DNA of 64,000 nt from Saccharomonospora amisosensis. Lineage in GTDB: Bacteria > Actinomycetota > Actinomycetes > Mycobacteriales > Pseudonocardiaceae. A model generated the notes under the pieces. That model did no database searches, had not been told where the DNA came from, and worked only from the letters and a program-made list of their open reading frames with translations. The stretch lies in assembly GCF_011761185.1 (NCBI RefSeq), contig NZ_JAAOYM010000002.1, positions 310,001 to 374,000 of the forward strand, given 5' to 3'. The position numbers and the translations under genes were made by a program. This document shows positions 8,913 through 17,682 of the stretch, piece after piece; positions within the stretch are counted from its first letter, which is position 1; each line of letters opens with the position of its first letter.

Positions 8913-10395
8913 GCTCATCCAGCCAGGTCTGTGTCGGGGTCTGCCTGCCCCGCAACTGGATCGTCTCGTGCCGCCGCCAACGGGCACGTTCGGAGTCGGT
9001 GGCCGCGGCCAAGGTGGGCTCACTGATCAGGATGCGTCCCGGTACCTGCTTGGCGTGCTCGGTGAGGCGGGCGGCCTCGTTGACGGCGTCACCTATCACC
9101 GTGTACTCAAGCCTGCTGCTGGTGCCCAGTTGCCCCGCGAATGCCGGGCCGGTGGCGACCCCGATGCCGAGGTCGAGTTCGGCACTGGAACTGACCGCGT
9201 CCCTGATGGCCCGAGCCGTCCGCAACGCCGACGTCGCGGGATCGGCGTGCCGGGTGGGTGCGCCGAAGATGCACAGCGCCGCGTCGCCCTGGAACTTGTT
9301 GACCAGCCCACCGTTGGTGCCAACGGCGTCGACGACGCTGGCGAACAGCCGGTTGAGCTTGCGGACCACCTCCTGCGGGGGCAGCTTCGCGGCCAGTGCC
9401 GTGGAGTCGACCACGTCGACGAACAAGGCGGTGACCTCGCGAACGTCCCCGGACAGCGACACCCCGTGTTCCAGCGCATGGCGGACGACGTCGTCGCCGA
9501 CATGCCTGCCGAACAGGTCGCGCAGCCGTTCCTGCTCACGCAGGCCCTTGGCGAGCTGGTTCACCGAAGCCTGGAGCATGCCGATCTCGCTGGCATCGTC
9601 CACCCCGACCTCGACGTCCCTGCGTCCTTTCGCGATCCGGTCGAGCGCGAGCCGCAGTTGATGCAGCGGCGCGGCGACCGCCTTGGCGAGCAGCGCGGTG
9701 GCCAGCGCGCCGACGACCAGGCCGATCACCGAGAGCGACACCAGGCTGTACTCGGTGTTTCCGTTCCCGATGTCGGGCGGCGCGCCGACCAGCAGCACGC
9801 CGAGCAGTGGTACCCCGCTGGCCAGCGCCCAGGTCAGCACCAGCCTGGTCAGCACCGTGGCGGGCAGGTTCTCGCGTGGTGGGGCGACGTGAAGTGCTAT
9901 CGCCATCACCGGCCTGGCGACCCATTCCGCCGCCAGATAGGTGAGTCCCACGGTGGCGAACCCGCCGAGCAGGATCGCCAGCGTGACGCCAAGCGCGTCC
10001 AGCCACGAGCTCAGCAGCCCGGTGAGCAGGCCGATCAGGAGCGTGCCCACCGCCCACAGCGTCCCTGTCACGACGGCAAGATCGACCGGTAGCCGTAGTG
10101 CCCTCACCGCCTCCTGCGGTGTCGGATCGCGCCCGAGAACGAACCACACGGCGGTGCGGCGTTGCAGGAACCCGGTCCAGGCCGCGCCGACGATCATGGC
10201 GAGCAGCACGTAGCCACCGGCGCAGGCCACCAGAACCCAGCGGGCGCCGCCGATGTCGGCGGGGATGCCCTGCAGGAGCAGCAGCAGGAGGACGACGCCC
10301 GCTCCGAGGAAGCTCGTCCCGAAGCCGAGGACCGCGAAGCCGAGGCTCGTACGCAGCACCGTCCGGAACCGCGCCGACAACCATCCGCTCACCAC
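8899..10395 (-). CDS. Membrane-bound class III adenylate/guanylate cyclase with HAMP domain
   Basis: This 498-aa protein has an N-terminal membrane domain with about six hydrophobic segments (residues 15-245), a HAMP linker (LLAKAVAAPLHQLRLALDRI, about 245-300) and a C-terminal cyclase domain. The first metal Asp is in ALFVDVVDST, followed by NKFQGDAALCIFG and GIGVATGPAFAGQLG. This is the layout of the M. tuberculosis Rv1318c-Rv1320c/Rv3645 group, which make cAMP. The usual FGDG turn reads FQGD here. It likely senses a membrane or envelope signal. The stop overlaps the convergent fabH-like gene. Confidence 0.88.
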   Translation of the reverse strand: MVSGWLSARFRTVLRTSLGFAVLGFGTSFLGAGVVLLLLLLQGIPADIGGARWVLVACAGGYVLLAMIVGAAWTGFLQRRTAVWFVLGRDPTPQEAVRALRLPVDLAVVTGTLWAVGTLLIGLLTGLLSSWLDALGVTLAILLGGFATVGLTYLAAEWVARPVMAIALHVAPPRENLPATVLTRLVLTWALASGVPLLGVLLVGAPPDIGNGNTEYSLVSLSVIGLVVGALATALLAKAVAAPLHQLRLALDRIAKGRRDVEVGVDDASEIGMLQASVNQLAKGLREQERLRDLFGRHVGDDVVRHALEHGVSLSGDVREVTALFVDVVDSTALAAKLPPQEVVRKLNRLFASVVDAVGTNGGLVNKFQGDAALCIFGAPTRHADPATSALRTARAIRDAVSSSAELDLGIGVATGPAFAGQLGTSSRLEYTVIGDAVNEAARLTEHAKQVPGRILISEPTLAAATDSERARWRRHETIQLRGRQTPTQTWLDEPSQE

Positions 10396-10442
10396 CAGGG
10401 GATCGTATTCGTGTCGCCCGAGGTGAGGACACGGTTACCCGA

Positions 10443-11414
10443 TCACGAGGCGGGCCTGCGCCGCTGTTGCCTCCCGGCTTGCCTGACCGCCTTCTCCAGC
10501 TCGGCGCGGTTCATCTTGGAGCGACCCTTCACGCCGAGTTCGCGAGCCATCCGCTCCAGCTCCGGCTTGCTCAGCTCGGACAGCTCCTGTTCGGCCTGCT
10601 CGTCCCGTCCTGCCGGTTCGGGCTTCTTGCCTTTGCCCTTTCGGCTCTCGACGCTGCGGGAGAGGGCTTCGAACAGGTCAACCACCTTGGTGGCCTCGGG
10701 CGGGCTCTCGGCAGGCGTGACGGTCCTGCCCTCGCGCTTGTCCTCGATGAGCCGCATTACGCGTTCGGTGTAGGTGTCGTGGTGCTCCTCCGGCTTCCAG
10801 TCGTCGGCCATCGACTCGATGAGGCTGACCGCCATGTCGATCTCCTTGGGGCGGGCCTGACCGGGTGCGGGTAGCTTGCTGATCTCCTTGGCCGGTTCGC
10901 GGATGTCCTCGGGAAACAGCAGCGTGTTGAGCACGAGCACGCCCTCACCCGCCCTTACGGCGGCGAGGTATTCCTTACCGCGCATGACGAAGCGCGCCAG
11001 CCCGGCCCTGTTCGTCCGGTCCATCGCCTCCAACAGCAGGGTGTATGCCCTGCCGAACTCCTCCTTGGCCGGCGCGAGCCAGTACGTCTTCTGGAAGTAG
11101 ATCGGGTCGATCTGGTCGAGGTCGACGAAGGCGTCGATGTCGATCGTGCGGGAACGGCCGGGCGCGATCTCCTCGAGCTCCTCCGGCTCGATGATCACGT
11201 ACTCGTCGCCGCCGAGGTCGTAGCCCTTGACGATCTGGTCGTAGGGCACCTCCTCGCCGGTGCGCTCGTTCACCCTGCGGTAGCGAATCCGGTCGGACGT
11301 GCCGCGCTGGAACTGCCTGAAGTGGACTGTGTGGTCCTGGGTGGCGCTGTACAGCTCGACCGGTACCGTCACAAGGCCGAAGTTGAGTGCTCCACCCCAG
11401 ATCGCTCGCGCCAC
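10443..11414 (-). CDS. ku: Non-homologous end-joining protein Ku
   Basis: This 323-aa protein begins MARAIWGGALNFGLVTVPV, a hallmark of bacterial Ku, and has the core HFRQ...RIRYRRVNERTGEEVPYDQIVKGY. The central ring domain is followed by an extended C-terminus: a KGKGKKPEP linker, a SAP/HeH-like helix pair (ELSKPELERMARELGVKGRSK) and a basic tail QRRRPAS. Ku homodimers thread onto DNA ends and recruit LigD. The gene sits 16 nt after a LigD-type phosphoesterase gene, making a small NHEJ operon. No ligase or polymerase domain is in the window. Confidence 0.95.
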   Translation of the reverse strand: MARAIWGGALNFGLVTVPVELYSATQDHTVHFRQFQRGTSDRIRYRRVNERTGEEVPYDQIVKGYDLGGDEYVIIEPEELEEIAPGRSRTIDIDAFVDLDQIDPIYFQKTYWLAPAKEEFGRAYTLLLEAMDRTNRAGLARFVMRGKEYLAAVRAGEGVLVLNTLLFPEDIREPAKEISKLPAPGQARPKEIDMAVSLIESMADDWKPEEHHDTYTERVMRLIEDKREGRTVTPAESPPEATKVVDLFEALSRSVESRKGKGKKPEPAGRDEQAEQELSELSKPELERMARELGVKGRSKMNRAELEKAVRQAGRQQRRRPAS

Positions 11415-11430
11415 GGGTACCTCCCCCGTT

Positions 11431-12000
11431 TCAGGACAGCTCTTCGCTCGTCCTGCCGCTCAGCACCGACTCCGGCAGTGTCGCACCCGGGTGGTGTTCG
11501 TGGTAGGCACCCTCGTCGTCCTTCTTGATCAGCAGCCACTGTTCCTGGGTACTGCTCGGCCGGGTCCGCACCATGGCGAAGGCGCCGTGCAACTTGTGGC
11601 CCTCGAGCCAGATGCTCATCCGGCCGTCTGCCAGGTCCTGCTCGATCGCCGTCTCGGACAGGTTGGTGAACGTTCCGCTGTCCCACACCAGCACGCTGCC
11701 CGCCCCGTACTCGCCCTCGGGAATCCGTCCCTCGAAGTCGGCGTACTCCAGCGAGTGGTCCTCGGTGCGGATGGCGAGCCGCTTGTCGCCGGGGTCGAGG
11801 GAGGGGCTCTTGGGAATCGACCAGGAGACGAGCACGCCGCCGATCTCGAGGCGGAAGTCGTAGTGCAGGCTCGTGGCGTCATGCTTCTGTATGACGAAAC
11901 GTGACCGATCCGGGCGCTTGCGCTTCGGCGCCCCATGCTGCTTTGAGCGTGACGCACCCGCCTTCACGTCGGCGTCGGGCGGCGCTTCCTGATCTGCCAT
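11431..12000 (-). CDS. Stand-alone LigD-type 3'-phosphoesterase domain protein
   Basis: This 189-aa protein consists of a basic N-terminal tail (SKQHGAPKRKRPDRSRF) and a LigD PE domain with the motifs FVIQKHDATSLHYDFRLE, SIPKSPSLDP, HSLEYADFEGRIPEGEYGAG and LHGAFAMVR. In LigD this domain trims 3' ribonucleotides and 3' phosphates at breaks, using the His/Asp/Arg residues of the HDATSLHYDFRLE strand. Here it is a separate gene immediately upstream of ku. The ATG at 12000 is chosen because homology begins just after it; its ribosome site is weak. Confidence 0.9.
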   Translation of the reverse strand: MADQEAPPDADVKAGASRSKQHGAPKRKRPDRSRFVIQKHDATSLHYDFRLEIGGVLVSWSIPKSPSLDPGDKRLAIRTEDHSLEYADFEGRIPEGEYGAGSVLVWDSGTFTNLSETAIEQDLADGRMSIWLEGHKLHGAFAMVRTRPSSTQEQWLLIKKDDEGAYHEHHPGATLPESVLSGRTSEELS

Positions 12001-12119
12001 GGGCCACAGGTACCCGACGTATTGGCAGGTAAACGCATACGCCACGGGAACAGTCGGCAGGGGGAACTGGCCACTTCGTGACGGCGGTGGGCGCGAATCC
12101 GGCCTCGGCCGCTCCGGTC

Positions 12120-12160
12120 ACTCTCGGTGCCCGGCGGTTGGTACCGCCGGGCGCGAGAGT
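12120..12160 (-). terminator. Terminator of the sigF operon
   Basis: A long hairpin has a 9-bp perfect inner stem (GCCCGGCGG/CCGCCGGGC, loop TTGGTA) extended by ACTCTCG/CGAGAGT. It starts at the stop codon of the sigma factor gene. Confidence 0.7.
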
Positions 12161-12972
12161 CACCCCGATTGGTTTTCGTCGAGTCCTTCCCGCAGCTTCT
12201 TCAGCGTTCTGGCGAGCAGCCGGGACACGTGCATCTGCGAGATTCCGATACGTTCCGCGATCTGGGTCTGCGTCATGTTGTGCACGAACCGCAACGCCAG
12301 GATCGTCCGCTCCCGCTCCGGGAGGTCCTTGACCAGCGGCTGCAGTGTTTCGTGGTTCTCGACCCCGGCGAGCGCCGCGTCCTCCTCGCCGAGCGTGTCC
12401 CCGAGCGCGAGATTCTCGGTGTCGGCCGACAGCACCTCGTCCAGCGACATCGAGTGGTAGGCGTTGCCAGCCTCGAGTCCCTCGTACACCTCGTCCGGGC
12501 TCAGGCCGAGGTGTGTGGCGATCTCGCTCGGTGTGGGTGCCCTGCCGAGCCGCTGCGACAGGTGCGTGCTCGCGTTGTTGATCGACAGGTGCAGTTCCTT
12601 CAACCTGCGCGGCACGCGGATGACCCATCCTGTGTCACGGAAATGCCGCCTGACCTCTCCCATCACGGTCGGCACGGCGAAGGAGAGGAAGTCGGACCCC
12701 CGGCGAGGATCGAAGCGGTCGACCGCGTTGATCAGCCCCACCCTGGCCACCTGTACCAGGTCCTCCTTGGCCACGCCACGACCGGAGAAGCGCTGCGCGA
12801 TGTGCTCCGCCAGCGGGAGATGCCCGGTGACGAGCTGATCGCGCAGCTCGGCGCGGCGAGGGTCGCCCTCTTCGAGCGAAACGAACTCCTCGAACAAAGG
12901 TGTGAGGTGGTCGTAGTCGTCCGAAGAATTGCGTGATCCCTGAGGTGATCCTTGAGTCGTCGATTCGGTCAC
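12160..12972 (-). CDS. sigF: SigF/SigB-family RNA polymerase sigma factor
   Basis: This 270-aa group 3 sigma factor has region 2 (DLVQVARVGLINAVDRFDPRRGSDF, FAVPTVMGEVRRHFRDT), region 3 (LSQRLGRAPTPSEIATHLGLS) and a region 4 helix-turn-helix (MTQTQIAERIGISQMHVSRLL). SigF/SigB factors direct stress, stationary-phase and sporulation genes in actinobacteria. GTG at 12972 overlaps the stop of the upstream anti-sigma gene by 4 nt, the classic partner-switch arrangement in which the two products are made in proportion. Confidence 0.93.
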   Translation of the reverse strand: MTESTTQGSPQGSRNSSDDYDHLTPLFEEFVSLEEGDPRRAELRDQLVTGHLPLAEHIAQRFSGRGVAKEDLVQVARVGLINAVDRFDPRRGSDFLSFAVPTVMGEVRRHFRDTGWVIRVPRRLKELHLSINNASTHLSQRLGRAPTPSEIATHLGLSPDEVYEGLEAGNAYHSMSLDEVLSADTENLALGDTLGEEDAALAGVENHETLQPLVKDLPERERTILALRFVHNMTQTQIAERIGISQMHVSRLLARTLKKLREGLDENQSG

Positions 12973-13430
12973 GTAAAGGCCGGCTTCCGTTTCGCGAGCT
13001 CGATGTGTATCCAGTTGCGCTGACCATTCTGCGAACCCGGCTCGACCCAGGAGTTCGCCGAGTCAGCGAGGGTCGTCAGCACCCGCCACCCGAAGGACCC
13101 GGTGCTGGGGGCGTCCTCGTCCGCGGAGGACACCGCACCACGGAACCGCAGCTCGGTCTCACTGATCGTGAATCTGCAGACCATCGTGCTGCCCGGCACG
13201 GCACGGGTGATCAGCGTCGAGCAGGCTTCGTCGACGGCCAGTCTCAGATCGGCGATCGCATCGAGGTCGAAATCCGCTCGCATGGCGATACTCGCCGCTA
13301 CGGAGCGGATTATGGGCAGGTGTACCAGGCTCGCGCCGAGCCGTACCTCGATATCGTCCTGTGCGCCGACGTCGTCGGACGGCGGCCTTGTCTCGGTCAC
13401 TGTCACCTCGGTAAATTGCCGACCGTTCAA
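12969..13430 (-). CDS. RsbW/UsfX-type anti-sigma factor (GHKL ATPase/kinase)
   Basis: This protein of about 153 aa has a GHKL ATPase fold with the N-box-like segment DLRLAVDEACSTLI. In this family it binds the neighbouring sigma factor and phosphorylates an anti-anti-sigma partner, although no anti-anti-sigma gene is seen here. The later G boxes are weak. The longest start is TTG at 13430; GTG codons 8 and 10 codons later (near GAGGTG) are good alternatives. It overlaps sigF by 4 nt. Confidence 0.85.
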   Translation of the reverse strand: MNGRQFTEVTVTETRPPSDDVGAQDDIEVRLGASLVHLPIIRSVAASIAMRADFDLDAIADLRLAVDEACSTLITRAVPGSTMVCRFTISETELRFRGAVSSADEDAPSTGSFGWRVLTTLADSANSWVEPGSQNGQRNWIHIELAKRKPAFT

Positions 13431-13472
13431 GATTTCCCGCCTACAGTAGACATCATTGACACTGTTGTTCCG

Positions 13473-14570
13473 TCAGTCGTGGCGGAGAATGGCGCCGAAT
13501 CCCTCGGTGAGGTCGAGTCGGTCGCCCGTGTGGACGATGTCGGCGTTGACGGCGATCGCTGCCACGGCCACCGCCTCATCCGCGCGCCTGCGGCCGATCG
13601 CTTCGGCTCCATGTGCCTTCAGTTCCTCTTCCTGCATGCCAAGCAGCGTGGGGTCGCCTCCGGCGAGGACATCCACCTCGGCGGGTCGGTCGACCAGCAG
13701 CGTCTCGACGTTGTGTTCGCGTAGGGCGGTAGTGGTCGCTTCCAGGCCCTGCACGGCCAGTCCGGTCGGCTGTGCGAGCGCGGCACGAAACCGCTCCGCG
13801 GTCTGGTCCCTGCGAGCCCGCTGGGCACGGCCCAGCAAGTCCTTGATCTGCTGGTCGAGTTCTTCCTCACCCGAACCTTGGTGCCTGCCGCCGCCCTGCA
13901 CCTCGCTCGCGTGCGCTCGTACCGACTCCGGCAAGGCGTCCAACAGCGCCTTGCGTGCCTGCGTCTCACCAGCGACCACCACAAGGCCAGCTCCGATGCG
14001 GCGGGCGATGTCCGCCACGTGCTCGGCCGCGAGGTCGATGTTGCGCTTGATGAGTTCCTCGGTGTGCTCCTGGAAGTTGCGGTGTGCCCAGCCACCGGAG
14101 GGAACCTTGTGGATGTGGTGGTCGGTGCCCTCCACCGTTCTGGCGTCGACGACACGGCCTTGGCGGTCGACGGCTGTGACGTCAGCTCCCACTCGGTCCA
14201 CGACAGCGACGACGTGGGCGGGCGGCGACTCGCCGAGCTCCGCGAGCGGCACGAGGTAGGGCAGCTCGGAAAGCCTGGCGATCGGCCGGGCGGGTGGCGC
14301 CTCGAGGTCGGTGTCCACCAGCACCGTTGCGCCGGCGGCCACGAGCGCACGCCCGCTTCGCCCCACAGGCGGGTGGCTTGAGTGCACGGCTGACTCCAGC
14401 GCGTCGAGGATCGGCCTGTTCGCCCCCTGTTCGGACAGCTCCTCTCGCAGCTCACGCCACCTGAGGTCCAGCAACTTGGCGGCGTCCTCGGTGTCGTGCG
14501 TGTCATCGAAGTAGACCGAGGCGAACGGCCCTTCGGCCGATACCAAGTCGCGCAGCCTCGCTGTGTCCAC
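13473..14570 (-). CDS. Rv2629/Balon-like bacterial aeRF1-family ribosome-associated protein
   Basis: This 365-aa protein resembles the Vms1/baeRF family typified by M. tuberculosis Rv2629 and related to the hibernation factor Balon. It has an N-terminal domain beginning MDTARLRDLVSAEGPFASVY, a central aeRF1-like domain (ELIKRNIDLAAEHVADIARR then GLVVVAGE) and a C-terminal domain ending FGAILRHD. A Gly-rich loop (GGGRHQGSG, about residue 226) sits where release factors carry GGQ, but there is no GGQ, so peptide release is not expected. Balon-type proteins dock in the ribosomal A site during stress. It lies 42 bp upstream of the anti-sigma gene in the same direction and is probably co-transcribed with the sigF pair. 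Confidence 0.8.
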   Translation of the reverse strand: MDTARLRDLVSAEGPFASVYFDDTHDTEDAAKLLDLRWRELREELSEQGANRPILDALESAVHSSHPPVGRSGRALVAAGATVLVDTDLEAPPARPIARLSELPYLVPLAELGESPPAHVVAVVDRVGADVTAVDRQGRVVDARTVEGTDHHIHKVPSGGWAHRNFQEHTEELIKRNIDLAAEHVADIARRIGAGLVVVAGETQARKALLDALPESVRAHASEVQGGGRHQGSGEEELDQQIKDLLGRAQRARRDQTAERFRAALAQPTGLAVQGLEATTTALREHNVETLLVDRPAEVDVLAGGDPTLLGMQEEELKAHGAEAIGRRRADEAVAVAAIAVNADIVHTGDRLDLTEGFGAILRHD

Positions 14571-14726
14571 TCAATACCTCCCTCGCGCGGGTTTGGCCGG
14601 TGGCTACCCGGTAAGGGGAAGGCGAAACGTCTGGAGCACACGGAGCGTGATACCGAACACTGTATACGGGCACTGCCTGTGCTCGGCCGGCCGGCGTTGC
14701 CTATCGTCGGCTCGCGTGAGCGAAGG

Positions 14727-15500
14727 ATGATCTGGTGGCATGCCGTCCTGATAGCCGCGGCGGGTATCTGGGCGGGGATGATCAACACGGTGGTGGGTTC
14801 GGGGACGCTCGTGACCTTCCCCGTGCTCGTGGCGCTGGGTTACCCACCGCTTACGGCCACCACCTCCAATGCGATCGGGCTGGCACCGGGAACGATCAGC
14901 GGAGCCGTCGGCTACCGCCACGAGTTGCGCGGGCAGTTCAGGCGGATGCTGACCTTCGTGCCCGCGTCGCTGGTCGGCGCGGGATGTGGAACGGTGCTGC
15001 TGCTGTCGCTGCCGCCCGACGCGTTCGAGACGGTGGTGCCCGCGCTCGTCGGGCTCGCCGTAGTGCTCGTGATCATCCAGCCGCGGGTGTCCACCTGGGT
15101 GCTGCGCAGGCGGGAGACCTCCGGCAAGGAACAGGGAACGGGCAGCCAGGTGCTGCTCATCACCTTGATCTTCCTCATCGGCGTCTACGGCGGCTACTTC
15201 ACCGCCGCGCAGGGTGTGATGCTGATGGCTGTGATGGGCATGCTGCTCAGTGAGCCCATCCAGCGGCTCAACGGAATCAAGAACGTCCTCGCGGCCGTGG
15301 TGAACGTCGTGGCGGGCACCGTGTACGCATTCATCGCGCCGGTCAGCTGGCCCGCGATCGCGCTGCTCGCCTCGGGTTCCATCGTGGGCGGGTGGCTCGG
15401 CGCCAGGATCGGGCGCAAGCTGTCCCCGGTCGCGCTGCGCGCCGTGATCGTGGTGGTCGGTGTCGCGGCGATGGTGCAGATGATCCTTCGGCAGGTGTAG
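14727..15500 (+). CDS. TSUP-family (TauE/SafE) membrane transporter
   Basis: This 257-aa protein has about eight hydrophobic segments and the TSUP repeats GMINTVVGSGTLVTFPVL (N-terminal half) and GVYGGYFTAAQGVMLM (C-terminal half). The family exports sulfite, sulfoacetate and other organosulfur or organic anions; the substrate here is unknown. ATG at 14727 is where homology begins, with AAGG close by. It is divergent from the Balon-like gene. Confidence 0.85.
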   Translation: MIWWHAVLIAAAGIWAGMINTVVGSGTLVTFPVLVALGYPPLTATTSNAIGLAPGTISGAVGYRHELRGQFRRMLTFVPASLVGAGCGTVLLLSLPPDAFETVVPALVGLAVVLVIIQPRVSTWVLRRRETSGKEQGTGSQVLLITLIFLIGVYGGYFTAAQGVMLMAVMGMLLSEPIQRLNGIKNVLAAVVNVVAGTVYAFIAPVSWPAIALLASGSIVGGWLGARIGRKLSPVALRAVIVVVGVAAMVQMILRQV

Positions 15501-15561
15501 TTTTGCCCGAAATCGGGCAGGGAAGTTGAACCAGCCGCCTGCCGCTGCGAGGCTGGCGAGC

Positions 15562-15831
15562 GTGGACCGGTCGCCGCCCGCCGAGCTGGTACGCCACGTC
15601 GCCGGGTCCACCGGCCTGCCCGTGCGGACGGCGGCGCGGGTGGTGGCCGACGTCATGGCGTTCTTCTCCGAGACCACAGAGGAGTACGTGCGCAGGCGGC
15701 ACCGTGAGCTCAAACAGCGCGGCCACCGCAACGAGCGGATCTGGACCGTGCTCGCGGCGGAGCTGGAACAACGCCCGGTGGCGGCGCCACAGCTGACCCG
15801 GCGCCAGCTGCGGCGCATCGTCTACGGCTAG
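15562..15831 (+). CDS. Small conserved basic protein upstream of glmS, unknown function
   Basis: This 89-aa, Arg-rich, mostly helical protein contains VRRRHRELKQRGHRN and a C-terminal LTRRQLRRIVYG, which could bind nucleic acid. GTG at 15562 has GAGG 8-9 nt upstream; a TTG at 15526 would add 12 residues. It ends 14 nt before glmS and probably shares its transcript. A small hairpin (15504-15519) precedes it. I do not recognise the family. Confidence 0.55.
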   Translation: MDRSPPAELVRHVAGSTGLPVRTAARVVADVMAFFSETTEEYVRRRHRELKQRGHRNERIWTVLAAELEQRPVAAPQLTRRQLRRIVYG

Positions 15832-15845
15832 GGAGAGCTACTCGT

Positions 15846-17672
15846 ATGTGTGGAATCGTCGGCTACGTCGGGCACCGGGACGCCACCCCGATCCTGCTTG
15901 AGGGGCTGCACCGGCTGGAGTACCGCGGCTACGACTCCGCGGGGATCGCGGTGGTCAACCGGGGCAAGCTGCGCGTGACCAAGGCCGCCGTACGCGTCGC
16001 CGAACTACGGTCCCTCGTCGGTGACGGATACCCCGCGAACATTGGGCTCGCGCACACCCGGTGGGCCACGCACGGCGAACCGACCGAGCGCAACGCGCAC
16101 CCGCACGTGGACCCGGACGGCAGGGTTGCCGTCGTACACAACGGCATCATCGAGAACGCCGACCAGTTGCGGGCGAAGCTGACGGCGGAGGGCGCCACGT
16201 TCGCCTCCGACACCGACACCGAGGTGCTTGCCCACCTCGTCGCGGCACGCGTCTGGGATGGCGCCGAGTCACTGGAGGACGCGGTTCGCGCCGCGCTGTG
16301 GGAGGTCGAGGGCGCCTACGGCATCGTGGTGCTCGACGTGCGAAACCCAGGCGAACTTGTGGTGGCCCGCAACGGCAGCCCCATCGTGCTCGGCATTGGC
16401 GACTCGGAGATGTTCGTCGCCTCCGACCTCGCCGCCCTCGTACGGCACACCCAGCAGGTCGTCTACCTCGACGACGGCGAGCTGGCCACACTGCGGACCG
16501 ACGGCTACCGGACCAGCACCCTGCAGGCGCGGCGCACCGACAAGACACCCACCGTCGTGGAGCTCACCGACTCCGACTACGCGCTGGACGGCTTCCCCGA
16601 CTACATGCGCAAGGAGATCGCCGAGCAGCCGGAGGCGGTGCGTAGGGCGTTGCTCGGCAGGCTCGACGAACGGTTCTCCACCGCGCGGCTCGACGGGCTG
16701 CGCATGGACCCCCACGAACTTCGCTCGGTGCAGCGGGTGAAGTTCCTCGGCTGCGGATCGGCCTTCTACGCGGGCCAGATCGGTGCCGACCTGGTGGAGC
16801 AACTGGCCAGGATTCCCGCCGACGCCGAGTCGGCCTCCGAGTTCCGCTACCGCAACCCGGTCGTCGACGGCGACACGCTCTATGTCGCGGTGAGCCAGTC
16901 CGGGGAGACCGCCGACACGCTCGCCGCGGTGCAGGAACTGCGCCGAAAGGGCGGCAGGGTGATCGGTGTGGTCAACGCGGTGGGCAGCGCGATCGCAAGG
17001 GAGTGCGGCAGCGGTGTCTTCCTGCACGCCGGGCCCGAGGTTTCCGTGGCCTCGACCAAGGCGGTCACCAACATGAGCACCTGCTTTGCCCTGCTGGCGT
17101 TGCTGCTCGGGCGGGTGCGCGACCTGTCGGTCGCCGACGGGCGGCGCATCGTCGCCGGCCTGGACGCGCTTCCCGACCGCATCGAGGAAGCGATCGAGGC
17201 GGAGGACCACATCGCCGAGATCGCGCGCCGGTTCGCCGGCGCCAGGAGCATGTTCTTCGTCGGCAGGGTCCGGGGCTGGCCGGTGGCGAGGGAGGGCGCG
17301 CAGAAGCTGAAGGAGATCTCCTACGTGCACGCGGAGGCCTACCAGGCAGGCGAACTCAAGCACGGTCCCATCGCCCTGATCGACGCCCAGATGCCGTCGG
17401 TGGTGATCGTGCCCGACGACGAGTTGCTGGCCAAGAACATCGGCACCATCGAGCAGATCAAGGCAAGGGGCGGTCCCGTGATCGCGGTGACAAACGCGAT
17501 GCTTCCCTCGGGTTTGGCCGACGCCGAGATCCGCGTGCCACACGTCACCGAGGAGCTTGACCCGATCCTGTTCGGCATCCCGCTGCAACTGCTCGCCTAC
17601 CACCTGGCCGTCGCGCTCGGCAGGGATATCGACAAGCCGCGAAACCTCGCCAAGAGCGTGACCGTCGAGTAG
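15846..17672 (+). CDS. glmS: Glutamine-fructose-6-phosphate aminotransferase (isomerising)
   Basis: This 608-aa enzyme makes glucosamine-6-phosphate, the first step toward UDP-GlcNAc for peptidoglycan. It starts MCGIVGYVG, so Cys2 becomes the N-terminal glutaminase nucleophile. The glutaminase domain (HTRWATHGEPTERNAHPH) is followed by two SIS sugar-isomerase domains (GCGSAFYAGQIGADL, SQSGETADTLAA, KLKEISYVHAEAY) and ends KPRNLAKSVTVE as usual. GGGAGAG precedes the ATG. Neither a glmS riboswitch nor a terminator is visible in the short flanks. Confidence 0.97.
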   Translation: MCGIVGYVGHRDATPILLEGLHRLEYRGYDSAGIAVVNRGKLRVTKAAVRVAELRSLVGDGYPANIGLAHTRWATHGEPTERNAHPHVDPDGRVAVVHNGIIENADQLRAKLTAEGATFASDTDTEVLAHLVAARVWDGAESLEDAVRAALWEVEGAYGIVVLDVRNPGELVVARNGSPIVLGIGDSEMFVASDLAALVRHTQQVVYLDDGELATLRTDGYRTSTLQARRTDKTPTVVELTDSDYALDGFPDYMRKEIAEQPEAVRRALLGRLDERFSTARLDGLRMDPHELRSVQRVKFLGCGSAFYAGQIGADLVEQLARIPADAESASEFRYRNPVVDGDTLYVAVSQSGETADTLAAVQELRRKGGRVIGVVNAVGSAIARECGSGVFLHAGPEVSVASTKAVTNMSTCFALLALLLGRVRDLSVADGRRIVAGLDALPDRIEEAIEAEDHIAEIARRFAGARSMFFVGRVRGWPVAREGAQKLKEISYVHAEAYQAGELKHGPIALIDAQMPSVVIVPDDELLAKNIGTIEQIKARGGPVIAVTNAMLPSGLADAEIRVPHVTEELDPILFGIPLQLLAYHLAVALGRDIDKPRNLAKSVTVE

Positions 17673-17682
17673 CTCCTTATCC

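Noticed and set aside
15504-15519. Hairpin TGCCCGA-AA-TCGGGCA as terminator of the TSUP gene
   Set aside because: The stem is short, the loop is 2 nt and no T run follows on the plus strand, so it was not called as a terminator.
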